Below are positions 9,140-18,254 of a stretch of DNA of 64,000 nucleotides, piece by piece. Made by a program: the position numbers and the translations under genes. Source of the DNA: an uncultured Eubacterium sp. (lineage in GTDB: Bacteria > Bacillota > Clostridia > Peptostreptococcales > Anaerovoracaceae). Positions within the stretch are counted from its first letter, which is position 1. Every line of letters starts with the position of its first letter. Under the pieces are notes generated by a model that was not told where the DNA came from, searched no databases, and worked only from the letters and a program-made list of their open reading frames with translations. The DNA lies in NCBI GenBank assembly GCA_900543485.1, contig UQRM01000002.1, positions 85,540-149,539 on the forward strand, in the 5' to 3' direction.

Positions 9140-10522
9140 CTATTTGAGTCCGAATTCCACCAGCTTGTTGAAAAGCTGCCTTCTCGATATGGATAATATA
9201 TCAGCTACCTTGTTCATATCGGAGTGGTATCTGGACAGCAGCTCCTCTATATAAGCCTTTTCGGCCTTGCTCCTGTACTCCTTCAGCGTTTCCGTATAAT
9301 CGGTCTCGAAGCCTCCGCTGCGTGGAGAGCGAAAACGCTCCGGCGCACGTCCCGACAACATGTCTGATGGCAGATATCCCTTTTCTATCTCACCGTGTTC
9401 CGACAGCACCATGCATCGCTCGATAATGTTCTTCAGCTCTCTTACATTGCCGGGATAATCGTATCCCGTCAGGATCTCCAGCACATCGTCGCTGATCTTT
9501 ATCCCATCCTTTTTCATTTCTCTGGAATAGCTGTCTATGAAATGCTCTATCAGCAATGGTATATCTTCCCGCCTCTCCCTCAGAGGAGGTATCTCTATGA
9601 CGATGGTGCTTATCCTGTAAAACAGATCGCTTCTGAAAAGGCCATTGTCCATATCCTCTTTCAGGTTCCTGTTGGTGGCCGTTATCAACCTGAAGTCCAC
9701 ATTTATCGGGGTGTTGCTCCCCATTCTGTATATGGTCCTGTTTTCTATGGCCTTCAGCAGTTTCGCCTGAAGGTTCATAGAGACGCCGCCTATCTCGTCC
9801 AGGAACAGCGTTCCGCCGCTGGCCGCTTCAAACAGCCCCATCCTCCGCTGCGTAGCGCCTGTAAAGGAGCCTTTCTCATGGCCGAAAAGTTCCGATTCCA
9901 AGATAGAATCCGACAGAGCCTGGCAATTGAGATCCAGCAGACTGGCGTCCTTCCTGTTGCTCCTCTCATGTATAAAGGTGGCCAGCACCTCTTTTCCCGA
10001 GCCTGATTCTCCGAACAGCATTATGTTCGATTCGCTGGCAGCTGCTTTCTCGGCCATCTCCAGCATCTGTCTGTAGCGCGGGCTCTTGCTCTCCAGCATG
10101 TATTTATTCCTGGCCTTCTCCCTCAGAAGGGCGTTTTTCATATCGGTGATGCGCTTGTCTCTGATGTTGCGTATCTCCATCAAAAGCTCCGCCGGATCCA
10201 TGCCCTTGGTCACGTATGTATATGCTCCTGCCTTCATGGCCTCCACAGCCTTTTCCACCGTGCCGTAGGCCGTCAGCATCAATACGTCCGCATCATAGTC
10301 TCTCTCCTTTATGGCCTTCAGCAACTCGAACCCGTCCATCACCGGCATGCTCAGGTCTGATACCACTATGTCGAATGCCTTGTTCTCCATGATCTTCAGC
10401 GCTTCCTGTCCGTTGAAACAAGTCTCGACCGAGTAGCCGTCGTTTTCCAAGATGAGTTTCAGCACTTCGCAGTAATCCTTTTCGTCATCTACCACCAGTA
10501 TGCTCATGTTCTTTTTTACCAT
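9140..10522 (-). CDS. Sigma-54-dependent response regulator (NtrC/AtoC type)
   Basis: A 460-residue enhancer-binding protein. The receiver domain (1-120) has phospho-acceptor Asp56 (VVSDLSMP) and Lys106, in KG rather than the usual KP. The AAA+ domain (about 145-375) has Walker A GESGSGKE (171-178), the sigma-54 contact loop as the GSFTGA variant (218-223), the Walker B LFLDEIG and the FRSDLFYR sensor region. The C-terminal Fis-type HTH ends with NKVADILSISRRQLFNKL. It should activate sigma-54 promoters after phosphorylation by the kinase encoded upstream, whose gene it overlaps by 38 nt. GGGGAGG is 6 nt before ATG 10522; the adjacent ATG 10525 is also possible. Targets are unknown; the linked permease suggests amino-acid use. 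Confidence 0.93.
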   Translation of the reverse strand: MVKKNMSILVVDDEKDYCEVLKLILENDGYSVETCFNGQEALKIMENKAFDIVVSDLSMPVMDGFELLKAIKERDYDADVLMLTAYGTVEKAVEAMKAGAYTYVTKGMDPAELLMEIRNIRDKRITDMKNALLREKARNKYMLESKSPRYRQMLEMAEKAAASESNIMLFGESGSGKEVLATFIHERSNRKDASLLDLNCQALSDSILESELFGHEKGSFTGATQRRMGLFEAASGGTLFLDEIGGVSMNLQAKLLKAIENRTIYRMGSNTPINVDFRLITATNRNLKEDMDNGLFRSDLFYRISTIVIEIPPLRERREDIPLLIEHFIDSYSREMKKDGIKISDDVLEILTGYDYPGNVRELKNIIERCMVLSEHGEIEKGYLPSDMLSGRAPERFRSPRSGGFETDYTETLKEYRSKAEKAYIEELLSRYHSDMNKVADILSISRRQLFNKLVEFGLK

Positions 10523-12479
10523 CATCAACCTCCCCGCTTCTGTGCTCCCGCAGCGGCAGCGTCAGCATGAATACCGAGCCTACGCCCACCTTGCTGCGGA
10601 CATCGATTTTTCCGTCCAGCTTCCCCGTTTCGTTATAGACTATATAAAGCCCCAGACCATTCCCCTTATGTCCTTCTTTGGTAGTAAAAAACGGGTTGAA
10701 TATATTCTGCAATATATCCTCCTCTATGCCTGTCCCGGTATCCTGAACATCTATTTCGAATTCCTGCTTATATTTTACCACTTTTATCGACAATTTTCCA
10801 TTTTCTTTCATCGCATCAGTGGCATTTTGTACCAGATTTATCAATATCATATCGAGAGCTTCTACCCGGATATATGTCTCTATCTTTTCACTGCATGTGA
10901 TCTCCAGCTTTATGTTTTTCTTTCTGAGTATATTGTCATTGAGAGACGCCAGAGAACGTATATGCTCCTCCACGTCTATCCACTCCTCCTGTCCTGATGA
11001 CGCTCTGGAAAAGTTCAGCAGATTATTTATTATGGCCCCCGATCTGTCTACCGCAGCTTCTATGTGTCCTATGGCCTTGTCCCTTATTTCCATATCCACA
11101 TCCATATTTTTCAACACGTAACAGTAATTCCTTATGATTCCCAGCGGGTTCCTTATCTCATGAGCAACACCGGCAGCCAGCTGGCCGACAGCTATCATCT
11201 TATTATCCTGGAGCATCTGACGCTCAGCCATGACCTCTCCTGTGATGTCCCTTGCCATGAACAACAGCTTTTCCACCACACCTTTGGCTCCCTCTATTGG
11301 GAAAATATCCACCTCAAAAATATCCTGCTTCCTCGTGATCTCCCTGCTCTCAGTGTATTCGCCGCGTGATGCACGTTCCATCATCTCCTGCAGACTGGCA
11401 CGTCCTTCCTCATCCATCTCCAATATATCGTATATATTGCTGTTGGTGACATTTTTGTGGACCGCTTCGAAGAAATAGCGGTTTATATCCAGTACCACGC
11501 CGTTGAGATCCAGCTCCGCCAGATAATAGCTGACGCCATTGAACGTAGTCTTCAGCTCCTTCTTGCTTTCGTTGAGCTTTTCCATCCTGTTCTCCAGCTC
11601 CGCGTAAAGATTCTTGTTGGTCTGATAATATATGAAAAACGCTATCATGACAGATGTGAATATGATCAATACGAGCATATAGACGTCTTCATTGTTCTCT
11701 TTCATATAGACGGGCCCGTTTCCATCGAACCATTTCTGGCTGACCTCGTAGCTGAGCGTATGCCGGTCTGTCACGTTTATACACTTGTTCATGAGCGTGT
11801 ATAGCACTGAATCCTCATCCACCATTATGCACACGTTCTGACTGTAGATACTGTCTTCCATGGCCAGATAGTCCTTGTTCCCATCTAGAGCCAGCCACAT
11901 GGCGCTCCTCGGGGCCAGCATGAAGTCCAGATCCTCTGCTCTGGCCAGCTCCAGAGCCTCCTCGGCCGAATCGGCATACACGAAATCCACATCCTGTCCG
12001 TCGTAGCTTATATCGTTAACCTCACTTCTCTGATAGCCCTCTACGATGACTCCCGACAGATCTGAGTTCAACTGCCCGTCTGCCTTCACATACATGGCCC
12101 AGTCCAGCTGAAGAAGCGGCGGAACGTAATTGCTGTCCACGTTCCTGTCCTCATCGGTCACCGCAGTGATACGGCCGTCAGCTCCTTCCTCCTCATCTGT
12201 CAGTCTTATATCCAGATCTACGTTTCTGAACACATCGTCCATATACTCCTGAAGGAACCCATTGCCGTCAGCATTCATGAATCTGATACTGTCATCTACA
12301 TATATGACCACCTCATCGTGGTTTTCCACATACTCCCTCTCGGCTTCGGTCATCTCCAGGCGTCCGGTCTCCCCGGATCTTATATCACCGTCCCTGTCCT
12401 GCAAAGCGTATATGAATATTATGCCTATGAGCACTATGATGACCCCAAGGAACAGATACTGCGAAAACTTTTTCTTCAT
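10485..12479 (-). CDS. Membrane sensor histidine kinase with periplasmic-binding-protein-like sensor and PAS domain
   Basis: A 664-residue kinase. Transmembrane segments at about 8-25 and 267-285 bracket an extracellular region of about 240 residues. Parts of that region (YADSAEEALELARAEDLDFML, split here as YADSAEEALELA and EDLDFML) resemble solute-binding domains (SBP_bac_3) used as sensors in EvgS-type kinases. A coiled segment and a PAS domain (about 310-415) follow. The HisKA domain has His440 in GVAHEIRNPLG. The ATPase domain has the N box NLVQNATDAM, DTGTGI and GNGLGLYIV. Its ATG overlaps the permease stop (ATGA), so sensor and transporter are coupled. The likely signal is an extracellular amino acid or similar solute; this is inference. 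Confidence 0.92.
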   Translation of the reverse strand: MKKKFSQYLFLGVIIVLIGIIFIYALQDRDGDIRSGETGRLEMTEAEREYVENHDEVVIYVDDSIRFMNADGNGFLQEYMDDVFRNVDLDIRLTDEEEGADGRITAVTDEDRNVDSNYVPPLLQLDWAMYVKADGQLNSDLSGVIVEGYQRSEVNDISYDGQDVDFVYADSAEEALELARAEDLDFMLAPRSAMWLALDGNKDYLAMEDSIYSQNVCIMVDEDSVLYTLMNKCINVTDRHTLSYEVSQKWFDGNGPVYMKENNEDVYMLVLIIFTSVMIAFFIYYQTNKNLYAELENRMEKLNESKKELKTTFNGVSYYLAELDLNGVVLDINRYFFEAVHKNVTNSNIYDILEMDEEGRASLQEMMERASRGEYTESREITRKQDIFEVDIFPIEGAKGVVEKLLFMARDITGEVMAERQMLQDNKMIAVGQLAAGVAHEIRNPLGIIRNYCYVLKNMDVDMEIRDKAIGHIEAAVDRSGAIINNLLNFSRASSGQEEWIDVEEHIRSLASLNDNILRKKNIKLEITCSEKIETYIRVEALDMILINLVQNATDAMKENGKLSIKVVKYKQEFEIDVQDTGTGIEEDILQNIFNPFFTTKEGHKGNGLGLYIVYNETGKLDGKIDVRSKVGVGSVFMLTLPLREHRSGEVDDGKKEHEHTGGR

Positions 12480-13903
12480 GATTTACTCCTTCTTCGCGCG
12501 AATCTCTCGCCGAATACATTCAGCTCCATCTCGTCGTCGTCCATCGGCTTTCTCCTCCACCTGGTCAGCAGCGTGATCACTGCTCCCACCGCCAGCCACA
12601 GCAGCGCGATGATGAACTCAGGCGATATGGTCGTGAAGGTGAAATTTTCCCTGAGGTACAGCAGGAAATAGAAGCATACAGCCAGCAGGATGACGATGCC
12701 CATCCCGGCGCCTCCCCTGACGCTGAATGGCCTGCTGAGATCCGGCTCCTTTTTCTTCAGTACGATGTAGGATATCACAACAAATATATATGAAAAGAGT
12801 GAACACAGAGAACTGGTATTGATAAACCATTCCAGCGCGTTCATCCCCAGAAGAGGAGCGACTACAGCGATACCTCCTACCAGCAGCACCGCTACATAAG
12901 GCGTTTTATACTTCTTATGTATCCTCCCAAGCGCGGCCGGAAGGAGCCCTGCCCTGCTCATGGCGCAGAGCAGCCTGGTGGCGCCGATGAAGAACCCGTT
13001 CCAGGTAGTCAGTATGCCGAAGATCCCTCCGATTATGACCAGCAGCGAAAAGACTTCCCCATTAAAAAGGTATATGGCCACATCAGCCAGCGGGATGTTG
13101 TTGGACGCCCTGATCTCCATCGGAGCCGCCAACGAGATCCCTATTATGAGGAGGCAGTACCAGATGATGCTGAAGATGATGCAAACGAGCACCATCTTTC
13201 CGATGTCTTTTTCGGCTATATTCATCTCCTCCGCCGACTGAGGGATGACGTTGAAGCCTATCAGCATGGCAGGGACCATACAGAAGGTGTAATAAAAGCC
13301 ATCCTGCCTCCACAGTGTCCTTCCTATATTGCTTACATCACCGAAAACCACGCCTCCGAAGAGCATGAAGAATACGACCATGATAATGACGACTGTGGCC
13401 ATGACCTGAAACAGCACAGCGGGCCTGGTCCCAAAGAAGTTGATGAGAGTTACCACGACAGCCCCTGCCATTCCAAACACGGCCCATGAAAAATTCACCT
13501 GATAACCCGCCACCTCCCACAGCGGAACGGCTGACGGTACGGAAAACATATAATTTATGGCTGTGGAAGTGGCTATCCCTTCCCACGCCACGACGCCTAT
13601 ATAAGCTATGGACATTATCCAGCCTACCAGCCAGGCCGGCCTCCTGCCTATGGCTCTGTACACGAACACGAACTCCCCTCCTGAGAGAGGCAGCGCGGAG
13701 GTCAGTTCACTGTAAGTAAGACCCACTGCCAGTATCAGCAGACCACCCAGCACAAAAGCAGCCAGTGCCCCCATCATACCTGCTTCGTTGATCCAGGAAG
13801 GAGCCATCATTACCCAGCTCCATCCTATCATCGTACCGAATCCGATAGCTATTATATCAGTCCTTCCAAGGACTTTACTTACGGAATTCCCCATATCTTT
13901 CAT
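12476..13903 (-). CDS. APC-superfamily amino acid permease
   Basis: A 475-residue transporter with about twelve membrane segments. The N terminus has the APC signature (IIAIGFGTMIGWSWVMM in place of the common GIGAIIGSGIF), followed by SELTSALPLSGGEFVFVYRA. The substrate is not evident. AGGAG precedes the ATG by 6 nt. It is the first gene of a three-gene overlapping operon with a sensor kinase and a sigma-54-type regulator, so uptake and signalling are probably linked; the kinase may sense the transported solute or the transporter's activity. Upstream is a perfect inverted repeat (13961-13981) and about 580 bp without a gene. Confidence 0.9.
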   Translation of the reverse strand: MKDMGNSVSKVLGRTDIIAIGFGTMIGWSWVMMAPSWINEAGMMGALAAFVLGGLLILAVGLTYSELTSALPLSGGEFVFVYRAIGRRPAWLVGWIMSIAYIGVVAWEGIATSTAINYMFSVPSAVPLWEVAGYQVNFSWAVFGMAGAVVVTLINFFGTRPAVLFQVMATVVIIMVVFFMLFGGVVFGDVSNIGRTLWRQDGFYYTFCMVPAMLIGFNVIPQSAEEMNIAEKDIGKMVLVCIIFSIIWYCLLIIGISLAAPMEIRASNNIPLADVAIYLFNGEVFSLLVIIGGIFGILTTWNGFFIGATRLLCAMSRAGLLPAALGRIHKKYKTPYVAVLLVGGIAVVAPLLGMNALEWFINTSSLCSLFSYIFVVISYIVLKKKEPDLSRPFSVRGGAGMGIVILLAVCFYFLLYLRENFTFTTISPEFIIALLWLAVGAVITLLTRWRRKPMDDDEMELNVFGERFARRRSKS

Positions 13904-13960
13904 ATTTTTCTCCTAATACATGAGTGCAAGTTATCTATTATTATACAACAAAAAAGCAAC

Positions 13961-13981
13961 AAAGTGGCATATAGCCACTTT
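13961..13981. repeat. Perfect inverted repeat upstream of the permease operon
   Basis: AAAGTGGC and GCCACTTT are separated by ATATA, 58 nt upstream of the permease start. On the leftward strand it is followed by GTTGCTTTTTTG, so it could be a terminator for leftward transcripts, or an operator for the permease operon. The sequence alone does not decide between them. Confidence 0.5.
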
Positions 13982-14564
13982 CCTGCTTCGAGAATTTATT
14001 TAAAGGGGATAAACTAGAAATTGCTTTTTTGCTGTCGGTACCGCCGGGACAACAGCTGCCAAGCCTTCGCCATCAAGGAAGCGAAAGAACAAAACACTGC
14101 ATCGCCGATTGCCATAGCCGCTATCGCTGTTGTCCGGAATACCGCAGAAATCTCAGTTTCTCTATAATCAAGAATCGAGCTGTTCACTTCTCTTATATGC
14201 GGTCCGCAGAGTGTAGCCGCCGCACCTGCCGGGAACGGGTACGATCCTCCTTCTGTGAAGAGGGGAATGTGTGAGATTGACTCGTGTCTCATGACATTGT
14301 GTCATAACTCCGTGCATCGTGATACACCACGATGCTCCGCCTCTTTTCCCGCTAAAACCGATTTGGATTTTCACGGGCCTGAGCTGTTTCTCTGCCATTA
14401 TATATTCCAAGATTCGTGCCAATATCCGCCTTTTTTCGACTTTTTTTCAGGGCATCGTTTCAAAATGCTGTTAGATATTGAAATTCCAACGTTTTAGCGA
14501 GAAAGTTTTTTTCTCGCATCCGTCGCGCCATACGACGTGACTGTCTCATGACGGAAAATCAGAG
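13982..14564. other. Intergenic region with clustered small hairpins, no convincing gene
   Basis: About 580 bp between the permease operon and the terminator of the next gene. The only ORFs (92 codons leftward at 14014-14292, and shorter ones) lack a good ribosome binding site or any recognisable motif. Several perfect inverted repeats are clustered: ATGACA/TGTCAT at 14291-14305, GCATCGTG/CACGATGC at 14314-14335 and GCGAGAA/TTCTCGC at 14497-14517. It may hold a structured leader or small RNA, or the remains of a lost gene. I recognise no known riboswitch class. Confidence 0.4.
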
Positions 14565-14603
14565 AAAAAAAACGGGGAACAGGAAATAAACTTCCTGTTC
14601 CCC
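14565..14603 (-). terminator. Rho-independent terminator
   Basis: The perfect 12-bp stem GGGGAACAGGAA/TTCCTGTTCCCC at 14574-14603 is followed on the leftward strand by a T8 run. It lies 55 nt downstream of the P-loop protein gene that ends at 14659. Confidence 0.9.
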
Positions 14604-14658
14604 ATGAAACTTTTTTCTCAAATGTCATTTTATTTCACACCAGGTCATCAGACCACAT

Positions 14659-15801
14659 TCACTTCATTATACTTCTCGTAATGTGATCCTCCACCTGCCG
14701 GAGCGCATCGAAATCCACAGCGTCCACGTAACACTTCTCCAGCATATCGTGGCGCCCTTTCGCTTTTTCCAGTAAAGCGACCGCCTTCAGGATCAGGCCG
14801 CGGCTGCTCTCCTTCACATCCTCGAAGACTTCTCCGGCCTGACGATCCCCATCCCCCGTAAACACTTCATCAGCCTTTATCCTTACGACCTTTCCATCGA
14901 TATTGGCCGAATCGACGACATGATATTCATTGCTGCATATCACTGCCAGATCTGCTCCTTCGCAGACTACATGCTCCAGCTTTCTTTCAGGGGACATAGG
15001 ACAGTAATATTCCTCCACGTCGAATCCCGCCTCTGTAAGACGCCTGGATACAGGTCCCAGCAGCACCTCGGTCCTGGAGCCCACAGGGACATCCAGCACT
15101 ACCACCCGGCCGACACCCTCTATCACCGAAGTCACGTTGCTTTTTATACCTCCCGGCGTGATGGCCCCCGCGAAGAACTTTCGTCTTTCTCCAAATCTCA
15201 CATCGCCGCCCATCACATAGTCACGTCTCATCTTGCTTTCCGCCCGTCTAAGTATGGATATGGCATCCAGCTTCATCTTGAGCTGGCTCCTGTACTCCCA
15301 TAGCTTCTCATCCGTGACGTTCCTTTCCAGCAGCTCTCCCAGAAACTCATATTGCTGACCGGCGCTTTTCAGATAACCGTAAGCATATCCGAATATATCG
15401 CTTATCTCCTCACCCAGCCTCATTATCTCCCATCTGCTGCCCTTTAGCTTCTCCTCATCCCAGAACTGCCCCAGATTTATTATCTCGTCCACAGCGCCGG
15501 GCGTCACAGGATCCACGATATGTGGCGCCGTCCCATCCAGGACAGCCGCTCTCCTTCCCCTGATGAGTATCCCATCCAGCGAATCGGGATCAGAAGAGCA
15601 CCAGAGAAAATCCACATCCTCTCCCCTGTCGACAAAATACCTGCCTATCCTCTTCATCAAGGTCGATTTTCCCGTTCCCGGACCGCCCTTTATACAAAAT
15701 ATTTTTTCTGCTTTTCTTTGTGGTAAAATATAGTTATAATAGGAATAGAATCCATGAGGGGTATTCCCTCCCGGATACAGATTTCTTACTTTTCCTTCCA
15801 T
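14659..15801 (-). CDS. PRK06851-type P-loop ATPase family protein
   Basis: A 380-residue protein beginning with the family's N-terminal pattern (LYPGGNTPHGFYSYY). Walker A is GGPGTGKST at 39-47, followed by a Cys/Ser-rich WCSSDPDSLDG. The family is thought to have two P-loop halves. In the second half the expected loop reads VLDVPVGSRTEVLL, without the GxGKS lysine, so the second site looks inactive. Function in the family is not established. The start at 15801 has AAGGAGG 5 nt before it; the longer reading frame upstream (to 15954) has no site. It is followed by a strong terminator and is divergent from a membrane protein gene. Confidence 0.8.
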   Translation of the reverse strand: MEGKVRNLYPGGNTPHGFYSYYNYILPQRKAEKIFCIKGGPGTGKSTLMKRIGRYFVDRGEDVDFLWCSSDPDSLDGILIRGRRAAVLDGTAPHIVDPVTPGAVDEIINLGQFWDEEKLKGSRWEIMRLGEEISDIFGYAYGYLKSAGQQYEFLGELLERNVTDEKLWEYRSQLKMKLDAISILRRAESKMRRDYVMGGDVRFGERRKFFAGAITPGGIKSNVTSVIEGVGRVVVLDVPVGSRTEVLLGPVSRRLTEAGFDVEEYYCPMSPERKLEHVVCEGADLAVICSNEYHVVDSANIDGKVVRIKADEVFTGDGDRQAGEVFEDVKESSRGLILKAVALLEKAKGRHDMLEKCYVDAVDFDALRQVEDHITRSIMK

Positions 15802-15942
15802 GATAACCTCCTTCGCTACATAACATACTATGCGGCACGGATCATTGGTTGTTAACGTTTTAAAGCAATTATGCATCTGTATCTGAGACGGATCCCTGTC
15901 TTCAGAAGGACATGGAAAATATAATATCGAAAAGAGGAAAGA

Positions 15943-16845
15943 ATGATGAATCAAAGTTCGAAAAAATCACACATCATAGTAGCGGTAATCCTCTTCGTTA
16001 TCGCTGTTATCTTTCTCTGCTACGGCATCTACATGATCGATCACTCTCTCGAATACATACGGACTTATATGGAAATATCGACGATATCGTTCGAGGATGC
16101 TCTCCAGTATGTCGTATCGTCATCAGCCTCTTACATAGGCTTCGCCATCGTGATAGCCATCGGTGGATTTATCGTATTCTCACTGAGAAAAACTCACTAC
16201 GTCACGTTCGGTCACCATAATGGATATGACGACGGGAACGACGAGGAAGAAGTGGACGAAGCGGAAGAAGAAGTCAAAGAAATCGAAGCAGTCAAAGAAG
16301 ACGTCGAAGAGGAAGAGGTCAAAGAGATCAAAGGCGACGAAGAAAGCAGTGAGAACGGCGGCGATGTGACCGAAAACGAGAGTGTAGCTGCCTTGATGCC
16401 TGACATCGCGGCGCCCGGCGAAAAAGAAAAGCAACCCGAAGGACCCGAAGAAAAAGAAAAGCAGCCCGAAGAAAAAGAGGCTCCGGAAAAGGATCTGGTA
16501 CATACCAGAGAATTCTCCTTCCCCAAAAAACCGGCTATAACCTATGAAGAAGTCATGATACCTCAGGAAGCCTCTTCCGCACCGCGTGACGCCGAGAAGG
16601 ATCACGAGGAGGCTGCCGGCAACGATACGATCCGGCAGGAAAAGAGCCAAGCCCCTCAGCAGGCTGATGGATCTGCCGCGCAGGCAAACAGGCAGGCTTC
16701 TCAGAAAGCAGCTGCCACCGCCAGGCCACAGACCGGAGATCAGTATGACAAGCCACAGCAAAACAAAAGCGGCCAAAACGGCCAGGTATCCAACGCACAT
16801 TTGGATACCGACTCATGGCTGAAGGACTTTTTCGCTGACAAATAA
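15943..16845 (+). CDS. Membrane protein with long acidic and Gln/Pro-rich cytoplasmic tail
   Basis: A 300-residue protein with two membrane segments (about residues 10-30 and 62-80) and a short loop between. It continues with a very acidic stretch (about 95-145, runs of E/D with V and K), a low-complexity KEKQPE-type repeat (about 158-180) and an Ala/Gln-rich region, ending in HLDTDSWLKDFFADK. I do not recognise the family. The tail looks disordered and may be a protein-interaction region. AGAGGA lies before the tandem ATGs. Function unknown. Confidence 0.75.
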   Translation: MMNQSSKKSHIIVAVILFVIAVIFLCYGIYMIDHSLEYIRTYMEISTISFEDALQYVVSSSASYIGFAIVIAIGGFIVFSLRKTHYVTFGHHNGYDDGNDEEEVDEAEEEVKEIEAVKEDVEEEEVKEIKGDEESSENGGDVTENESVAALMPDIAAPGEKEKQPEGPEEKEKQPEEKEAPEKDLVHTREFSFPKKPAITYEEVMIPQEASSAPRDAEKDHEEAAGNDTIRQEKSQAPQQADGSAAQANRQASQKAAATARPQTGDQYDKPQQNKSGQNGQVSNAHLDTDSWLKDFFADK

Positions 16846-16875
16846 AATTTCGATACGAATACAAACATGATCAGA

Positions 16876-16918
16876 AAAGGAGCTGTTTCATCGGCATATG
16901 GCCGCTGACAGCTCCTTT
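16876..16918. terminator. Hairpin terminator between convergent genes
   Basis: AAAGGAGCTGT pairs with ACAGCTCCTTT around a partly paired loop. It lies 30 nt after the acidic membrane protein gene and 20 nt from the end of the DUF975 gene. T-tracts are short, so efficiency is uncertain. Confidence 0.65.
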
Positions 16919-16938
16919 ACTCTTCACTTATTTTTTCT

Positions 16939-18075
16939 TTATTTCATCTCTTTAGGGATGAAAGAGTTATCGTTATCGTCGTTCCCGTCATTATTTTTCG
17001 ACGCTTCTGCTCCGTCTCCTTCCGATGAAGATTCCATCACCGCGGTCACGTCCACAGACTTGCTTTCCATCTTCTCCGGTTTTACTGGCTCATCGGAAGC
17101 TTCCTCCTTATCCCGGATCCCCTCCGCTGTGGAAAGGCCATCCTCCGTCTCAGCAGCCTGGCTATTGTCTTCCGGCTCTTTGACCGATGTTTCAGGATGC
17201 TCCTCCTGATGTACAGATCCGGAAGGTGAAGGTACCGGTATCGCCTCCGGCTCTATAGGCGCAGGCTCCGTCTCCTTGATGAGATGTCCCGCCAGTATCT
17301 CGTAAAAACCCGCAAAGGTCGAATATTGATATGCCGTCACAGGCACCATGAACAGATAAACTATCACAGCGACCAGCGACTGGACTATTACAGGCGCGTT
17401 CAGCAGCGCGACTATCTCTTCGATGAGTACGGCCGGGATCATCGATAAGATCATCCATCCAATAAATGAAAGCTGCAGACAGAAGTATTTCGCACAATTT
17501 CCCTTCATCATCTGCTTACTTTCATTCATACACTGCCTTATCCCTTTTGTAGGGTCGTCGGCCAGTATGAAAAATGCCTGGCTGTATCTCAGAGCAGCTA
17601 TTATCCCCGGGATTATCAGCAAAAGCGACCACAGTGCGATGAACAGCGACTGGAACAGCATGAGCCCCAGCGCCTTTGCGAACTGTTCGAACCCGAGGAA
17701 TATATCGCTGACACCTACCCTCTGACGTCTGAACATTGCCAGGAAAAACAAGGTTATCCCCAGCATGAACGCTCCTGTCACCAGTATGAGATATATACTG
17801 CTGAGAAATGAATATGTAGGCATACTCTCATAGATATATCCGTAATTATAATAAAGCTCCATTCCTCCGGAGTTGTAGCTGTAATACATATCCGCCACAT
17901 TGACGCCGAATAACTCGTTGAGTATGACAGGCGGTATCCCGATGCATAATTCATAGACCACAAGGGCTATCATCGCCACCTTCCACTTGCCCGCCAGCGC
18001 GTTCCTTCCCAGCGCTCTCAGATTACTGCTCGATTCCGTTATCACTATATTGGGACCCATCATATTCTGCTGCAT
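16939..18075 (-). CDS. DUF975-family integral membrane protein with acidic tail
   Basis: A 378-residue protein. The N-terminal two thirds (to about residue 260) have about six hydrophobic segments and the family's typical motifs: LRALGRNALAGKW near the start, FQSLFIALWSLLLIIPGI and ALRYSQAFFILADDP in the middle. The last 110 residues are Glu/Asp/Ser/Pro-rich and probably disordered, ending in SFIPKEMK. AGAGAGG precedes the ATG at 18075 by 7 nt. Function of the family is unknown. It resembles the neighbour at 15943-16845 in joining a membrane domain to an acidic tail. Confidence 0.8.
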   Translation of the reverse strand: MQQNMMGPNIVITESSSNLRALGRNALAGKWKVAMIALVVYELCIGIPPVILNELFGVNVADMYYSYNSGGMELYYNYGYIYESMPTYSFLSSIYLILVTGAFMLGITLFFLAMFRRQRVGVSDIFLGFEQFAKALGLMLFQSLFIALWSLLLIIPGIIAALRYSQAFFILADDPTKGIRQCMNESKQMMKGNCAKYFCLQLSFIGWMILSMIPAVLIEEIVALLNAPVIVQSLVAVIVYLFMVPVTAYQYSTFAGFYEILAGHLIKETEPAPIEPEAIPVPSPSGSVHQEEHPETSVKEPEDNSQAAETEDGLSTAEGIRDKEEASDEPVKPEKMESKSVDVTAVMESSSEGDGAEASKNNDGNDDNDNSFIPKEMK

Positions 18076-18254
18076 ATCCAAACCTCTCTTCGTATATTTT
18101 TTTCTCAAACTCACACGAATTTTTTGATCTCGTTAATAATATCATAAATAAAACTGTGAAGCAACCTTCTGTATCAGGCACCGGATGATTGCAACCGTAT
18201 CCTTTCCATGTTAAAATTTTATGGGATATTTTATCAACATGATTGGGAGGAAAT

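Noticed and set aside
13961..13981. Possible sigma-54 promoter upstream of the permease operon
   Set aside because: TGCCAC...TTGC looks similar but lacks the GG of the -24 element and has the wrong spacing. It is better read as an inverted repeat.
14014..14292. Leftward 92-codon ORF in the gene-less stretch
   Set aside because: No good ribosome binding site, no recognised motif, and it overlaps the hairpin cluster. Kept only as part of the intergenic note.
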